A DNA stretch of 64,000 nt, taken from NCBI RefSeq assembly GCF_012489685.1, contig NC_080045.1, forward strand, positions 46,626,495-46,690,494. Reading direction: 5' to 3'. The notes under the pieces were generated by a model. The model did no database searches and was not told the DNA's origin. It worked only from the letters and a program-made list of their open reading frames with translations. The first letter of the stretch is position 1. The number at the start of each line of letters is the position of its first letter. The position numbers and the translations under genes were made by a program. Below are positions 1-11,996 of the stretch, piece after piece. Source of the DNA: Lotus japonicus (Eukaryota > Streptophyta > Magnoliopsida > Fabales > Fabaceae).

Positions 1-535
1 AGAGAGGATGCCCCGTTTGAGTAATAAACTCATAGCTTCGCTTAAAATGAAAAACATTTACTCAAAGGTGGTGCCTCATAAATTACTTTCAAATTTGGAA
101 AGAAAAGAGTACACCCCATTTCATTTTTAAAGACAATATGTTACTTGGAGGGAGATGGCTCGTATTTTATCATAATCATCGTCATATTTGCATTTTGTCA
201 GCTGTTGATCGTTTGAACTTAACACGCCTAGCTCACAAGCAACTCCACATCTGGCAAGCGAATCCACGTCTGGCGAGTGACCCTTTCACTCAACAAGCGA
301 TTCCCGTCGTACTAGGATTTATAGCTCAGTTGGTGAGTTGTCTACCCCACACGCATTGTTGGCGAAATTATATGTATTTTCCATGCCATGTTGGTGAGTC
401 ATGTATTATAGAGTCTTAGGAAACCTCGCCCCTTTATGGTCGAGTTATGTTTATATGAGATATTTTGCACATAGGCACAGATTCTTGTATTTAGGGTTAG
501 ACTCCTCTAGACATTGGTTCACCCTATGTGAACAT

Positions 536-555
536 TGGAGCCGCCTGTGGGGATC
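536..555 (+). other. Tat-type primer-binding-site relic (first copy)
   Basis: TGGAGCCGCCTGTGGGGATC follows ...GAACA and closely resembles the TGGCGCC-G-CTGTGGGGA primer-binding site of Tat-lineage Ty3/gypsy elements. The upstream 300 bases share short phrases (GCCATGTTGG, CTGGCGAG) with the LTR near 12.4 kb. No gag follows, so this is at best an LTR end plus PBS remnant. Confidence 0.4.
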
Positions 556-1085
556 CGGTAAAACGTTTCCTACCTCCACAAAAACTCATGGGCAAGAAAC
601 GGTGGCTTTTCCAAGCCTTCATTGATTATCCCTTCTAGGTAATCCCAACCGAAGAAAAGATCATTCGCTGCATTATGCTGCATTATGTCACTACTAGCGA
701 TAAAAAATTTACTTTCATATACTTCACTCATTACATGATTTGGCGACATACATTTAAATATAAATTTTTCTCGGTAAATATTTAGCGAGAGATTTCTGCC
801 GTCTTTGATTTTTTTAGTAGTACTATTGTTTGAAATAACAATTATGAAGGATGAGTAGAGTTATTCTTTTAGTTTTTTTTAATTAAGTCAAAATTATAAT
901 TCACTTATACAACGTTTATCATTTAAATATCCAATTAAGAATTCATTCATTTTGTGGGAAAGAACATGACAAAACAAGTACAGAAAAACCCAATAAAATA
1001 TGGAAGGTGAAATGACATTATAAAGTAGAGAAATGATTAGTGGACCTTTCCACTATGCAGAAACCCAGCGGTTATGTAAAGTGAG

Positions 1086-1090
<5 letters not shown>

Positions 1091-1133
<43 letters not shown>
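1091..1133. repeat. (AT)n microsatellite
   Basis: A pure AT dinucleotide run of 43 bases. Its length is identical to that of the paralogous run at 17324-17366, which bears on the duplication question. Confidence 0.95.
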
Positions 1134-1135
<2 letters not shown>

Positions 1136-1140
1136 TGTTC

Positions 1141-1286
1141 GTTAGAGCTCCGCCCTCGGGCGAGAATTTAATTTAAATGTTATATTAAATAGAGGTTCTT
1201 TTGCTAAAAATAATTCTATGAGAGACTTAGTTCATACAGCGAGATAAAAATAGAGACTAATTTGAGGATTAACCTTCTAAATTATG
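1141..1286. mobile_element. Terminal remnant of the GAGCTCCGGCGAG long-TIR element family (first copy)
   Basis: The stretch carries a mutated GAGCTCCG/GGCGAG core, then TTTTGCTAAAAA, ACTTAGTTCA and GAGGATTAACC in the same order as the right end of the element at 13079-14755. Only one terminus is present, so it is a degenerate remnant. Confidence 0.6.
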
Positions 1287-3001
1287 ATGTATTATGATAA
1301 AAAAGGTGAAATAAAATGAAAAATTAAGGTTTACTAGATGTGTATACTGTTTGAGTGGAAGATAGAAACATAAAAGAACTAATGAAAAATAAAATTAGAA
1401 GACAACCAACGAGTAGCATTATTTTGGCATGGAAAGTGGCATATAGTGTTAGCAGCAGAAATCGCTAATGGTTGAAGGCTCACCAATAACATGACTCCTC
1501 CTTCCTATATATCGGGCCCCTAGATAACGACGTGCTCCCCACCTTGCTACCCGCACGCGACCCAACAAAACCCTAATTTCCAAGACCCTCTAAAGCAGCG
1601 CTTAATTTTTATTAGGAAAATGATTGGTAGATTTATGCATAGTATATACATCTATAAGACACTCAAAACTAGAAAAAAGAGAATAGAGAGAAAGAAAAAC
1701 AAATAAAGTGTCCGATGGATATTTAAATATTTATATATACCATCAAAGAGATTTAGTACAGCCGGTAGATAATATTTAGTCTATGATTTGATCTATAAGC
1801 GACGCGGATGAGAAAAGATTATTTGTTGGCAGAGACTATTCACTTAACCTCATCTCAATGTCTACTAGTTTTATGACCGTCAAATGTACCTTAGAAAAAA
1901 ATATCATTCTTAATATTATTTTTCCTTCATTTCCATTATAATGCAACCTTATTCATTCACACTCTAGATTTCCTGGCTTCCATTCCAGTTCATTTTGTTT
2001 CTTCTCTCTCATCATTTCCTATTGTTTTACATGTCAAATCTCATATTTTATCTTTTTTTTCTTCTTATATCTCTATTTTTTCCGGTTATTTCTATCTCAA
2101 GATGAGGTGTGAATAATACATTTTTGCATTACAATACTATAACCATCAAGCAAAGGTTGAAAATGAAAGAAAGATATAAAAAAAGAAGTAAGAAAGAAAA
2201 ACAATTCAGCTCCCCAAGTCACAGCGCAGCTCACACACACCAGGAAAAGAAAAAACAATACAAAAACATCTCTCTAGCTCCTTTGTTCTTGTCAAAACCT
2301 CTTCTCTTTCTATATCTTATTATTATTGTTCATAGTGTGCTAGCTCCTATTTTGGATTTTAGTTAAATTCTCTCTATCTTTCTCTTTTCTGTGTTTCTGC
2401 GCCTCGTATTTTCTCTTTGTGCTTGATTCTGTGAAAGGATTCGAATCTGTTCCATCTTGTGTCCACTGAAATGGCTCTCTTCTAAAGAAGTAGCCACAAG
2501 AATAAACAAACAAAACAAATAGAAAAGGAGAAACTTGTTGATCGTCTGATCTTGAAAGCTTTCTCTGCAGATGACATAATCAAGCCCTTTCATACCCTTT
2601 ACTTGATTCCCATCCAGTAATTAACTGGATCTAATTCTCCCGTCTAAGCACCTCTCTTTCCTTTATCCTCTCTAAAAAAGTAGTGACTGAGCAGCATCAT
2701 GTCCTAGGTCTTGAGAGAGCAAGCTAGTAGCCCTTTACTTCTCTTGAGCTTCGTGGGTTTTGACTTTTTTTGTCTCAGGATTACAACAATTGAAACCAAA
2801 CCAGGAAGAGAAAACCAGCCAAAACCAAAACAAATCTTCGATCTAAACAAGAAGGTAGTAGCATCTCACACATCAATTTGCTTTTTTCTCATAAGACACA
2901 ATTGAGCTTAATTGCTTTCTAGGTCATCATCATCATCAACATAATCATCTCTTGAAGTGTGATATTTTTTCTTTGTATATCTTAATAACTTGAAACTTTG
3001 C

Positions 3002-3101
3002 NNNNNNNNNNNNNNNNNNNNNNNNNNNNNNNNNNNNNNNNNNNNNNNNNNNNNNNNNNNNNNNNNNNNNNNNNNNNNNNNNNNNNNNNNNNNNNNNNNN
3101 N
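3002..3101. other. Assembly gap of 100 N
   Basis: Exactly one hundred undetermined bases, the conventional size for a scaffold gap of unknown length. The 5' LTR, PBS and start of gag of the Tat element are missing here, and the AHL leader copy on the left is cut off. Order and orientation across it should not be trusted. Confidence 0.99.
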
Positions 3102-3152
3102 TTACAGCGGAGATTCCGATCCGAAGGATCATCTTCTGTTTTCAATACGAAG

Positions 3153-3476
3153 ATGGTGATAATTGCGGCATCAGATGTGGTGAAGTGCAGGATGTTTCCA
3201 TCGACGTTCAAATCGACGGCGATGGCGTGGTTCACAACTTTGCCGCGCGGATCGATTTCAAATTTCAGAGACTTCTCATCCAAGTTTCTAGTGCAATTCT
3301 CGGCGAATAAGAATCAGCCGGTGACGATCAATGACCTATATAATATTCGCCAGCAAGAAGGAGAGTCACTGAAAGAGTACATGGCAAGGTACAGCGCAGC
3401 GTCGGTCAAGGTTGAGGACGAGGAGCCTCGAGCTTGTGCTCTAGCATTTAAAAACGGTTTGCTACCGGAGGGTTGA
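3153..3476 (+). pseudogene. Tat element gag fragment
   Basis: The peptide contains the plant gypsy gag core: a ...DVVKCRMFP motif, AWFTTLPRGSI, then F..FL.QFSANK and a QQEGESLKEYMARY segment typical of the retrotransposon gag domain (capsid). In intact elements it would form virus-like particles in the cytoplasm. The start is lost in the N gap and the frame breaks just upstream of 3153 and again at about 3474. Basic, K/R-rich gag-like sequence continues in other frames to about 4100. Confidence 0.8.
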
Positions 3477-4320
3477 ACAGCAAATTGACACGTTAGCCGG
3501 CGCGTTCGATGGAGGAGATGCGTGCTCGCGCCAGCACTTATATTCTTGATGAGGAGGACGACGCTTTCAAAAGAAAGCGCGCGAAGTTGGAAAAGGGCGA
3601 CACGTCGCCCAAGCGCGCGCGAAAAAAGATAAGAATGGAGAAGATAAGGGGATGGCAAGCAGCAAAGGCAAGATAAAGGGAAGGCGGCATTGAGGCCGAC
3701 CAAGGAACAGTTGTATCCACGGCGTGATGATTATGAACAACGCCGGCCATGGCAATCCAAGTCCCATCGCCAGCGGGAGGAAGCTGACATGGTAATGAAT
3801 ACTGAATTAACGGATATGCTCCGCGGGGCGAGGGGCGCAAATCTAGTGGATGAGCCAGAGGCCCTAAGTATCAATCACGGGACGCCAATCCCAAGAAGTG
3901 GTGTGAATTCCATCGGTCCGCCGGGCACGGCACAGACGACTGCTGGACTTTGCAGCGGGAAATTGATAAGTTGATTCGGGCGGGATATCAAGGAAATCGC
4001 CAAGGCCAGTGGCGCAACAACGGCGATCACAACAAAACGCATAAGCGAGAAGAGGAGCGAGTGGACACTAAGGGCAAGAAAAAGCAAGAATCAGCGGCTA
4101 TCGCCACAAGAGGAGCTGATGACACGTTCGCTCAACACTCAGGACCGCCCGTCGGGACCATAAACACCATCGCTGGGGGATTTGGCGCGGTGGCGACACC
4201 CATGCGGCGCGGAAACGCCATGTTCGTGCGGTTAATTCTGTTCATGAGGTCGCTTTTGGATTCGTACACCCTGACAGAACAATCTCGATGGCAGACTTTG
4301 AGGGGATAAAGCCTCATAAG

Positions 4321-4453
4321 GATGACCCGATCGTAGTGCAGTTAAGGATGAACAGTTTCAACGTTAGAAGGGTACTCCTGGATCAGGGTAGTTCGGCTGA
4401 TATTATCTATGGTGATGCATTCGACAAGTTGGGACTAACTGACAAGATCTGAC
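4321..4453 (+). pseudogene. Tat element aspartic protease fragment
   Basis: A short open segment carries L-L-D-Q-G-S-S-A-D followed by IIYGDAFDKLGL, the retropepsin active-site region of Tat elements. The catalytic aspartate is present, and the residue after it is Q instead of the usual T or S. The frame closes at a TGA around 4447, so no full protease can be read. It sits between gag-derived sequence and RT in the expected order. Confidence 0.7.
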
Positions 4454-4897
4454 TCCAGATGCGGGAACCTTGGTAGGTTTCGCGGGGGAGCAAGTAATGG
4501 TGCGAGGATACATTGATCTAGACACAATATCGGGGAAGATGAGTGTGCCAGGGTTTTGAAGGTAAGGTATCTGGTTCTCCAGGTGGTGGCATCTTACAAT
4601 GTCATTATTGGGCGAAATACATTGAATCGCCTTTGTGCTGTAATTTCAACAGCCCATTTGGCGGTCAAGTATCCGCTAAGCAGTGGGAAAGGTTGGAAAG
4701 CTGAAGGTGGACCAGAAGATGGCAAGGGAGTGTTACAATAATTGCCTTAACTTGTACGGCAAGAAGAGTGCGTTGGTCGGTCATAGATGTTATGAAATTG
4801 AAGCTTCGGATGAAAATCTTGACCCACGTGGCGAGGGGCGGGTAAACAGGCCCACGCAATTGAGGACACGAAGGCGCTGAAGTTTGGCGATCGCACT

Positions 4898-5965
4898 TTG
4901 AAGATTGGGACCAGACTGACGGAAGAGCAGGAGACGCGCCTGACAAAGCTGCTTGGGGAGAACTTAGATTTGTTTGCTTGGAGCTGCAAAGACATGCCTG
5001 GAATTGATCCAAACTTCATCTGCCATCGATTAGCATTGAATCCAAGTGTCAAGCCAGTTTCACAACTCAGGCGGCGCTTGGGAGGAGACAAGGGAAAGGC
5101 GGTTCAACAGGAAGTTGACAAGTTGCTGGCGGCAGAGTTCATCAGGGAAGTGAAGTATCCGACGTGGTTGGCGAACGTCGTAATGGTGAAGAAGGCGAAC
5201 GGGAAGTGGCTAATGTGTGTAGATTACACAGATTTAAACAAAGCATGTCCAAAAGATTCGTATCCCCTTCCCAGCATTGATAGCCTCGTTGATGGTGCCT
5301 CGGGCAACGAACTGCTTAGCTTGATGGATGCTTATTCTGGCTATCATCAAATCCGCATGCACCCGGCAGACGAGGACAAAACGGCTTTCATGACTGCCAG
5401 AGTCAATTATTGCTATCGCACCATGCCGTTTGGACTAAAGAACGCTGGGGCGACCTACCAAAGATTGATGGATAGGGTTTTTGCTGGGCAGGTGGGGAGA
5501 AACATGGAAGTTTACGTCGATGATATGATCGTTAAGTCAGTACGTGGTTTGGATCATCATCAAGATCTGGAAGAAGCATTCGGCGAGATCAGGAAGCACA
5601 ATATGCGCCTTAACCCGGAGAAGTGCTCTTTTGGTGTTCAGGGTGGCAAGTTTTTGGGATTCATGATCACATCCAGGGGAATAGAGATAAACCCGGACAA
5701 ATGCAAGGCGATTCAGCAGATGAAAAATCCCTCTAATGTGAAAGAAGTCCAACGTTTAACCGGGCGAATAGCAGCTCTATCTCGTTTTCTCCCTAAGTCT
5801 GGCGATAGATTTTCCCATTTTTCAAGTGTCTTCAAAAAAATGCTGCATTCGAGTGGACAGCGGAGTGTGAGGAAGCTTTTGTTCGCCTCAAAGAACTCCT
5901 GTCATCACCGCCGATTTTGTCAAAACCAATGCAGGGGCACCCGCTGCACTTGTATTTTGCTGTGA
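4898..5965 (+). pseudogene. Tat element reverse transcriptase
   Basis: RT domain of a Ty3/gypsy polyprotein, which copies the genomic RNA into DNA. Visible landmarks in order are a LRRRLGGDKG segment, WLANVVMVKKANGKWLMCVDY, DLNKACPKDSYPLP, the MDAYSGYHQI motif, RTMPFGLKNAGATYQ, and the catalytic YVDDMIVKS, followed by CSFGVQGGKFLGF. The YVDDMIVKS and KACPKDSYPLP wordings are typical of the Tat lineage. This frame runs into nonsense near 5900 and RNase H continues in another frame. Bounds are those of the open frame, not of a mature protein. Confidence 0.92.
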
Positions 5966-7167
5966 GTGATAGTGCTCTGAGTTCTGTGATATTGCAGGAG
6001 GGGGATGGCGAACATCGAGTTATTTATTTCGTTAGCCACACACTCCAGGGCGCAGAGGTCAGATACAAGAAAATCGAGAAGGCAGCATTGGCGGTCCTCG
6101 TCACCGCCCGGCGGTTAAGACCTTACTTTCAGAGTTTTCCAGTAAGGGTGCGAACGGATTTACCCCTGAGACAAGTGTTGCAAAAACCGGATATGTCAGG
6201 CATATTGGTCGCCTGGTCGGTTGAATTGTCCGAATATGGTTTGCAATATGATAAACGAGGCAAGGTTGGCGCACAGTCGCTGGCTGATTTTGTGGTGGAA
6301 TTGACCCCAGATCGGTTTGAAAGAGTAGACACTCAGTGGACTCTCTTTGTAGATGGATCCTCCAATAGCAGTGGCAGTGGCACGGGAGTAACGTTGGAAG
6401 GACCAGGAGATCTAGTACTGGAACAATCGCTGAAATTCGAGTTCAAGGCCACAAACAACCAGGCAGAGTATGAGGCTCTCATCGCCGGGTTGAAGTTGGC
6501 GCGTGAAGTAAAGATTGGAAGCTTGTTGATAAGAACGGACTCGCAGTTGGTGGAGAACCAAGTGAAGGGCACTTTCCAGGTCAAAGACCCTAATCTGATC
6601 AAGTACCTAGAGCGAGTGCGATATTTGATGACACTTTTTCAAGAGGTTGTGGTGGAATATGTTCCTCGGACTGAAAACCAGCGGGCGGACGCGTTGGCCA
6701 AATTGGCGAGCACGCGGAAGCCCGGCAACAATAGAAGTGTGATTCAGGAAACGCTGGCGTTCCCCAGCATTGAAGGCGAGCTCATGGCATGCGTGGACAG
6801 GGGAGCGACGTGGATGGGACCTATATTGTCCATCTTAGCGGGGGACCCAGCGGAAGTGGAGCAATGCACGAAGGAACAACGGCGAGAGGCGAGCCACTAT
6901 ACTCTCATCGACGGACATTTGTATCGCCGTGGTTTTTCGGCGCCATTGCTAAAATGCGTACCGCCAGAAAAATACGAGGCGATAATGTCTGAGGTGCACG
7001 AGGGAATGTGCGCAAGCCACATTGGGGGGAGATCTTTGGCTTGCAAGGTGTTGAGGGCGGGATTCTACTGGCCCACCCTCAGGAAAGACTGCATGGACTT
7101 TGTGAAAAAATGCAAAAAATGTCAAGTGTTTGCTGATTTATCTAAGGCACGCCAAAGGAGCTGGTAA
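5917..7167 (+). pseudogene. Tat element RNase H, archaeal-type RNase H and integrase zinc-binding domain
   Basis: The segment opens with the gypsy RNase H (LYFAVSDSALSSVILQ, YKKIEKAALAVL). It continues into a second, archaeal-type RNase H: FVDGSSNSSGSG, ATNNQAEYEALIAGL, RTDSQLV, and ENQRADALAKLAS near residues 145-265. This second domain is the hallmark of Tat/Ogre elements. The C-terminal part holds the integrase H-H-C-C finger (HEG...SHIGG, CKKCQ). The frame ends at 7167 and the integrase core resumes in a different frame. Confidence 0.9.
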
Positions 7168-7959
7168 CGATGAGCGCCCCATGGCCCTTCGCCATGTGGG
7201 GGTGGATCTAGTAGGGCCTTTTCCGATCGCCAGGTCGCAAATGAAGTTTATATTGGTAGCGGTGGATTATTTCACTAAATGGATTGAGGCCGAGCCCCTG
7301 GCCAAAATAACCTCTGCGAAGATAGTCAACTTTTACTGGAAGCGAATTGTTTGCAGGTTCGGGATCCCAAGGGCGATCGTATCCGACAACGGGACCCAGT
7401 TTTCAAGCAACCAAACTAGAGAATTTTGCAGGGAAATGGGCATACAGATGAGGTTTGCCTCTGTGGAGCATCCGCAAGCAAACGGGCAAGTGGAATATGC
7501 AAACAGGGTAATCCTGCGTGGATTAAGCGACGGCTCAAGGAGGCTAAGGGAGCCTGGCTGGAGGAACTCCCGGTGGTGCTATGGTCATACAACACCACTG
7601 TGCAATCCACTACAAGGGAAACCCCCTTTAGAATGACCTATGGGGTTGATGCTATGTTGCCAGCGGAGATTGACAACTTCACATGGCGAACCGAGCCAGA
7701 TTTTGAAGGGGAGAATCAAGCCAATATGGCGGCGGAGTTGGACCTTTTGTCGGAAACGCGTGACGAGGCGCACATTCGAGAAACAGCGATGAAGCAGCGT
7801 GTGGCGGCAAAGTTCAACAGCAGGGTTCGCGTCCGAGATATGCAGGTCGGCGACCTGGTCCTCAAGTGGCGATCGGGAGCCTCGGGAAACAAGCTCACGC
7901 CTAACTGGGAAGGCCCTACCGCATTATTAAAGTTCTTGGTAATGAGGCCTATCACTTAG
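7130..7959 (+). pseudogene. Tat element integrase core, split over two frames
   Basis: The DDE catalytic core is visible: VDLVGPF for the first aspartate, IVSDNGTQF for the second, and EHPQANGQVEYANR for the glutamate. At about 7500 the frame changes, and the C-terminal part (WSYNTTVQSTTRETPF, YGVDAMLPAEI, then KFNSRVRVRDMQVGDLVLK) is read in another frame up to 7959. Integrase inserts the cDNA into chromosomes; this copy cannot make it intact. Confidence 0.88.
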
Positions 7960-8980
7960 AAGAGCTTGATGGAAGGCGGCTACCTCGGTCGTTCAATGGT
8001 TTGAGCTTGCGTTACTATTATAGTTGATCGCAGGCGAGAAAGCGAACAAGGCGGAGTCGCCGGAGCCAGATATCTTTGAAATTTTCTGAAAAGTGTTTTC
8101 AAATTCTCCAATGTATTGCAATAACAAAGCATGCTCTTTTTTCTCCGAAAGGAGTTTTTTAATGAGGCGCTCCATCAATAAATAAAACGAAAATTCACGA
8201 AATTCGTGTCCAAAAATTCCAGGGATTCCCTGACGATCGGAATTGCCGATCGACATAAAGAATTACGGCGATCACTAAGTGGGACAGGCTTGATCCCCAA
8301 AGGGGCCTGCTGGAACCCTGAAGGTGGCGGCGATTCCACAAATGGCCTTTGACGCCTGGGAATCACCCCCCGGAAAGTCTGACGTGATCTCCGGTGCCGT
8401 AAACGATGTGCTGGATAAGTCTCGCCAGAATGCGACGAGCACCGTTAACTAGGCAAAAGTCTAGGGACTCCCAAATGGCCATTGGGATCCAAGCATTGTA
8501 AGCCCGAGCGGGCAAAGCCCCGAGCGAAGCCCTCGAGAATGGAGGCCGTTTCTTCCTTTGGGGGAAACGTCTAAAGTCTTGGTGGTGGAATACCAAGCAA
8601 CAAGTCCTAGTTAAAATTAATGCACGAAGTCGTTAGGCGTAATTCAATCATATGACGCGTGAAAAAATAGCGCAAGATATAAGGTCGGCGAATGAATAAG
8701 GTGGAAGGCGAGTGCTTGGACATTCAGGATGTTGAGTATTTTATTACTCCGGCGTGGTGGGGCGTTAAGCTATGAAATTCATTCATGGAATTCATTCTTA
8801 AATTTTTTGAGCAATAAGAAGGCGGCGACCAAAAAATGTACGGCGAAAGTATTCCAACATGATTTACAAAATATCCAACGGCGATATGAAAAGCTATGGC
8901 GAAGGGTTGCTTAAACATAGATGAATGGCGGAAAAGTACACTACAAAGGGACAGTAAAAGCTAAATGACTTAAAATTACA
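7960..8980. other. Noncoding spacer between pol and the antisense gene
   Basis: About 1 kb inside the Tat element. Short open frames occur on both strands, but none has recognisable motifs. I see no LTR, tRNA or other feature in it. Confidence 0.6.
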
Positions 8981-11613
8981 TTATTCATTGTTTTCTTCTT
9001 CTTCCTCTTCCTCTTCTTCTTCAGTCGCTGTCCAGAGGTGTTGGTCAATCAGGGGAGGATCGTCAGGACCAACCAGTCCTTCAGCGGTTATCTCTTTCAT
9101 TACTCCCATGGCGCTAAAGTCAAAGTTCGGGTACAAATGTTGGGCCTGATCTTTGGCGAGGTAGAAACCGCGCTCGCGGTTGTCAAGGGCAATGTCAGCA
9201 GCTTGTTCCCTCGCCTCAGTGGCTTTGGCTTTCTCCGTCGCCAGCTCTTCCTCGAGCACTTTGATTTTTGCCAGTTGGGAAGCAATCTCGGCATCTTTCA
9301 TGGCGAGGGCCTCGGCGTGAGCGCCGGTCGTTTTCTTGATTTCCTCAGATGTGGCCTGCATCACCGCCTCCATGTCAGACCTCGCCAGGGCCAGGGACTC
9401 GGCGGACTTTTTCTCTTGCTCCGCCAGCGCCTTCTTCACTAACTCCAGCTCAGCGCGCAATGTTGCGAGCTCCGACTCCTTAGCAACCAGCGCTTCGCCG
9501 CTGGCGATCAGGTCCTTCTCAGTTTTCTCTTTTTCCTTTTTGCAAGCTTGAAGACTTGCATCAAGGTCATCCGCTTCTTCCTTCATCAACGCCAGCTGAT
9601 CCTCCAGTTCGCCGATTTTAATTCCCGCCGAGCCAATCAACTTGTCGGTTAGAACTTTGTCTTTTCCTGCCTGCGTCGCCAGTTTGTTGAAGCGCTTTTC
9701 CCAAGCAGCGGCGGCTTCTTGATGTTGAGCGCTCTCGGCCTTCAACCGCTCGGCTTCGGCAGTGGCGGCGTTGAACTTCTCAAACGCATGGGCAAAGATG
9801 CACCCAGCGCGCAGGAGACAAGCAAGAGTTTCCTCCTTGGTTTCATTAATGCCCCGACTCAAGACTTCTTTCTCTATGATTTCACGGTTGAGGCCGGTAA
9901 GCAAGAATTCGGAAGGTTCAATGGCGTTGGGAAGCATGTCGAAGTAGTTGGAGGAACCGCTCTCTTTACCAGGAGCTCGCTCGATCTGGGTAGCGGCGAC
10001 ATCAGAAGATCCCTCTTCGCGGCGAGGTGGAGAAGACGCGGGGCACCCATCATCTGTTGGGGGTGGGCTAGGAGGTGCGTCCTGGCGAGGGGGTCTGGGG
10101 GGTTTTATTTTCTTTCATGTTCTCCCCGGCAGGAGCATCAGACGACGCCATGGCTGTTGTGGCATTAGCGGTGGCAGATTTCTCAACGGCTGAGGGTTGG
10201 GAGATGTTGGCGGTTGTGTCAGCAGTTGGCGACTGATCAGCAGGGGTAGTTGTAGCACCGGCAGAGGTAGTTGTAGCGCCGGTGGAGGCAGCTGTAGCGC
10301 CAATAGTAGTGGACTTGGCGGCGGGTGCTCCTGGACCACGTCCGCGGTAGTAGATTTGGGGGCCGGGACAGTGATTGTCTCGGTAGCTGTGGCGGCGGAG
10401 GCTTTAGCAACACTTTTGCCTTTAGACGCAGCGGCAGTGGTGGGCTGAGCGCCAGGGTTGGAAGGGCCGGCGACGGAGGAGGCTTTGACCAATTTTCTCC
10501 TCTTAGGGGCTTTGGCACCCTCACCTTGGTTCTCGGCGCCGCCCCGCTTTTTCACGTCGCCCTCAGCATTGAACTTTGGGGAAAAGCGAGCCATTCTCCT
10601 CTCGCGGGCTTTCAGGAGTTCGGCGTTTGTGAAGTTCATATCTTCTGCAACAATGAAAAAACATCAGTAACAACATAAGAGGCGAGAAAGAAAATGTCGA
10701 TAATAGAAGTAAGCCATGGACGACCTAAGCATTTGGGAGTCCTTGAGGAGCCAGCGCCCTCAAGGACTGTTGAGCAGTCAAGGATGGGGAGTGGGGCAAG
10801 GAGATTCAGAAAAGCTTTGTCGTTGGCGGACAAGGATTCCTCGGAAGGATCAGTAATCCCATTGGGCTTTTCCGTCCAGTAAAGAGGGAAAAGGGCGGTC
10901 CCGTCCCTAAGGGTGAAGGCCTCCGGATAGGCGGGGTGAACCGCCACGCGAAAGTACTTCCGTGCGAAGGAGGTCTTCGCGTTACTTTTGTGGGGATTCA
11001 GGCACTTCCGGCCGGCCCGGGCCTTTAAGGAAATCCATTCTTTGTTTTTGATGGATTTGGGGTCAACATCGTAGAGGTAGAAGAAACTGGTGGGGGATGG
11101 GGCGATGCCAACCGCGGCGCATAAGATTTCAAAGCATCGAATGAAGGCCCAAGCGTTGGGGTGAAGTTGGCAGGGCGCCGCATTGATGTCGCGGAGGACG
11201 GTTTGGACAAAAGGCGAAAAAGGGAGCCTGATTCCAAGCTCGCTAAACATGTATTCGTACGCAAAGAAAAAGTGAGATCTCTTTACATCGCCGTCTAGCT
11301 TGTGAGCCCAGGGGCGGTCCTCAGGAAGGCAAATCCAGATCCTGAGTTTGGCGTTAAACTCGTCATCATTGGACAAGCCACCCAAGGAACCCACGAATTC
11401 CACAATGAGGTTGCTATCTTGGAAGATGGAAGGTTGGTCTATGGCCTCATGTTTGGGGGCTACTTGGACTGGAAGGGGCAGAGTGGCGAAGGTTTTTAGC
11501 CGGTAAGCAGGGATCTCCGGGACCTCTAAACGGAGGCCGCCGGCTGCGGTGGAATCAGGGTCGCTTTCGGAGGAGGAAGTGGAGTGATTAGGGGAGGTAG
11601 GGTTTGAAGCCAT
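8981..11613 (-). CDS. Antisense additional ORF of the Tat element (Transposase_28-like domain plus coiled coil), one intron
   Basis: Reading the minus strand, exon 1 runs from ATG at 11613 to 10725. A GT-AG intron of 80 bases (10724-10645) joins phase-correctly to exon 2, which ends at the stop at 8981. The predicted product is about 850 residues. Residues roughly 30-290 resemble the Pfam 'putative gypsy type transposon' (Transposase_28) domain, with LHPNAWAFIRCFEILC and FFYLYDV. Next come a basic KAPKRRKLVK patch that could be a nuclear localisation signal, and an Ala/Thr/Pro-rich linker. The C-terminus is a long heptad-rich Glu/Lys/Ala coiled coil with a tail of consecutive glutamates. Two compensating frame slips lie near 10315 and 10095 in C-rich runs; they may be sequencing error or decay. 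Antisense extra ORFs are known in Tat elements; their function is unknown. Confidence 0.75.
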
Positions 11614-11827
11614 TTTAGAAACCAGCGAAGTGAAAGACAGGAGAAGATGAGTATGTATATGATGCAAAGATAAGGGCAGTAAGACTCACCGGAGTAAGAT
11701 GTGAAGAGTGGGTAGCGGAAGGGGTGATAAGCGATGGCTCCGGAACGGAAGTTGGCAGAAGGAGTCTGGTAAGCGATTATGGAGGTAAAGAGGGGTTTCG
11801 GAAAGGGATGATTGTAGGGAAGAAGGG

Positions 11828-11834
11828 TTTTATA
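11828..11834 (-). promoter_or_regulatory. TATA box for the antisense Tat gene
   Basis: On the minus strand the sequence reads CCCTATAAAACCC, about 215 bases upstream of the ATG at 11613. Spacing and composition fit a plant core promoter. Its function is inferred. Confidence 0.45.
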
Positions 11835-11996
11835 GGGAAAGGGGGGAGTCTGGAAGGGTGACGCGTGTTGGACGCGTGTGGAAGGTTGGAAGTCATGATG
11901 GTTTTTGGGGAAGTGGGTTGCGTGTAATGGAGAGTTATTGCGCACGATGGGACGGTTATGAAAAGTGAAGTAACGTTTCCGGAGAAAGAGGGAAAT

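Larger units (their letters stand above)
1..3001. repeat. Near-identical second copy of 16235-19235
   Basis: Read base by base, this block matches 16235-19235 along its whole length. I found about eleven differences, all one- or two-base insertions or deletions, mostly in A or T runs, and no substitution. The (AT)n microsatellite has the same 43-base length in both copies. The block ends at the N gap, exactly where the other copy continues into the AHL gene. True old duplications collect substitutions and vary in microsatellite length, so I infer an unmerged contig end or haplotig. No coding gene is supported inside it. Confidence 0.93.

Noticed and set aside
138..625. Two small frames repeated at 16373-16860 as duplicated genes
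   Set aside because: They lie in the LTR/PBS relic of the duplicated block, have no domain similarity, and are conserved only because the whole block is copied.
2908..3310. Open frames crossing the N gap on both strands
   Set aside because: They exist only because undetermined bases cannot contain stops. No coding claim can rest on them.
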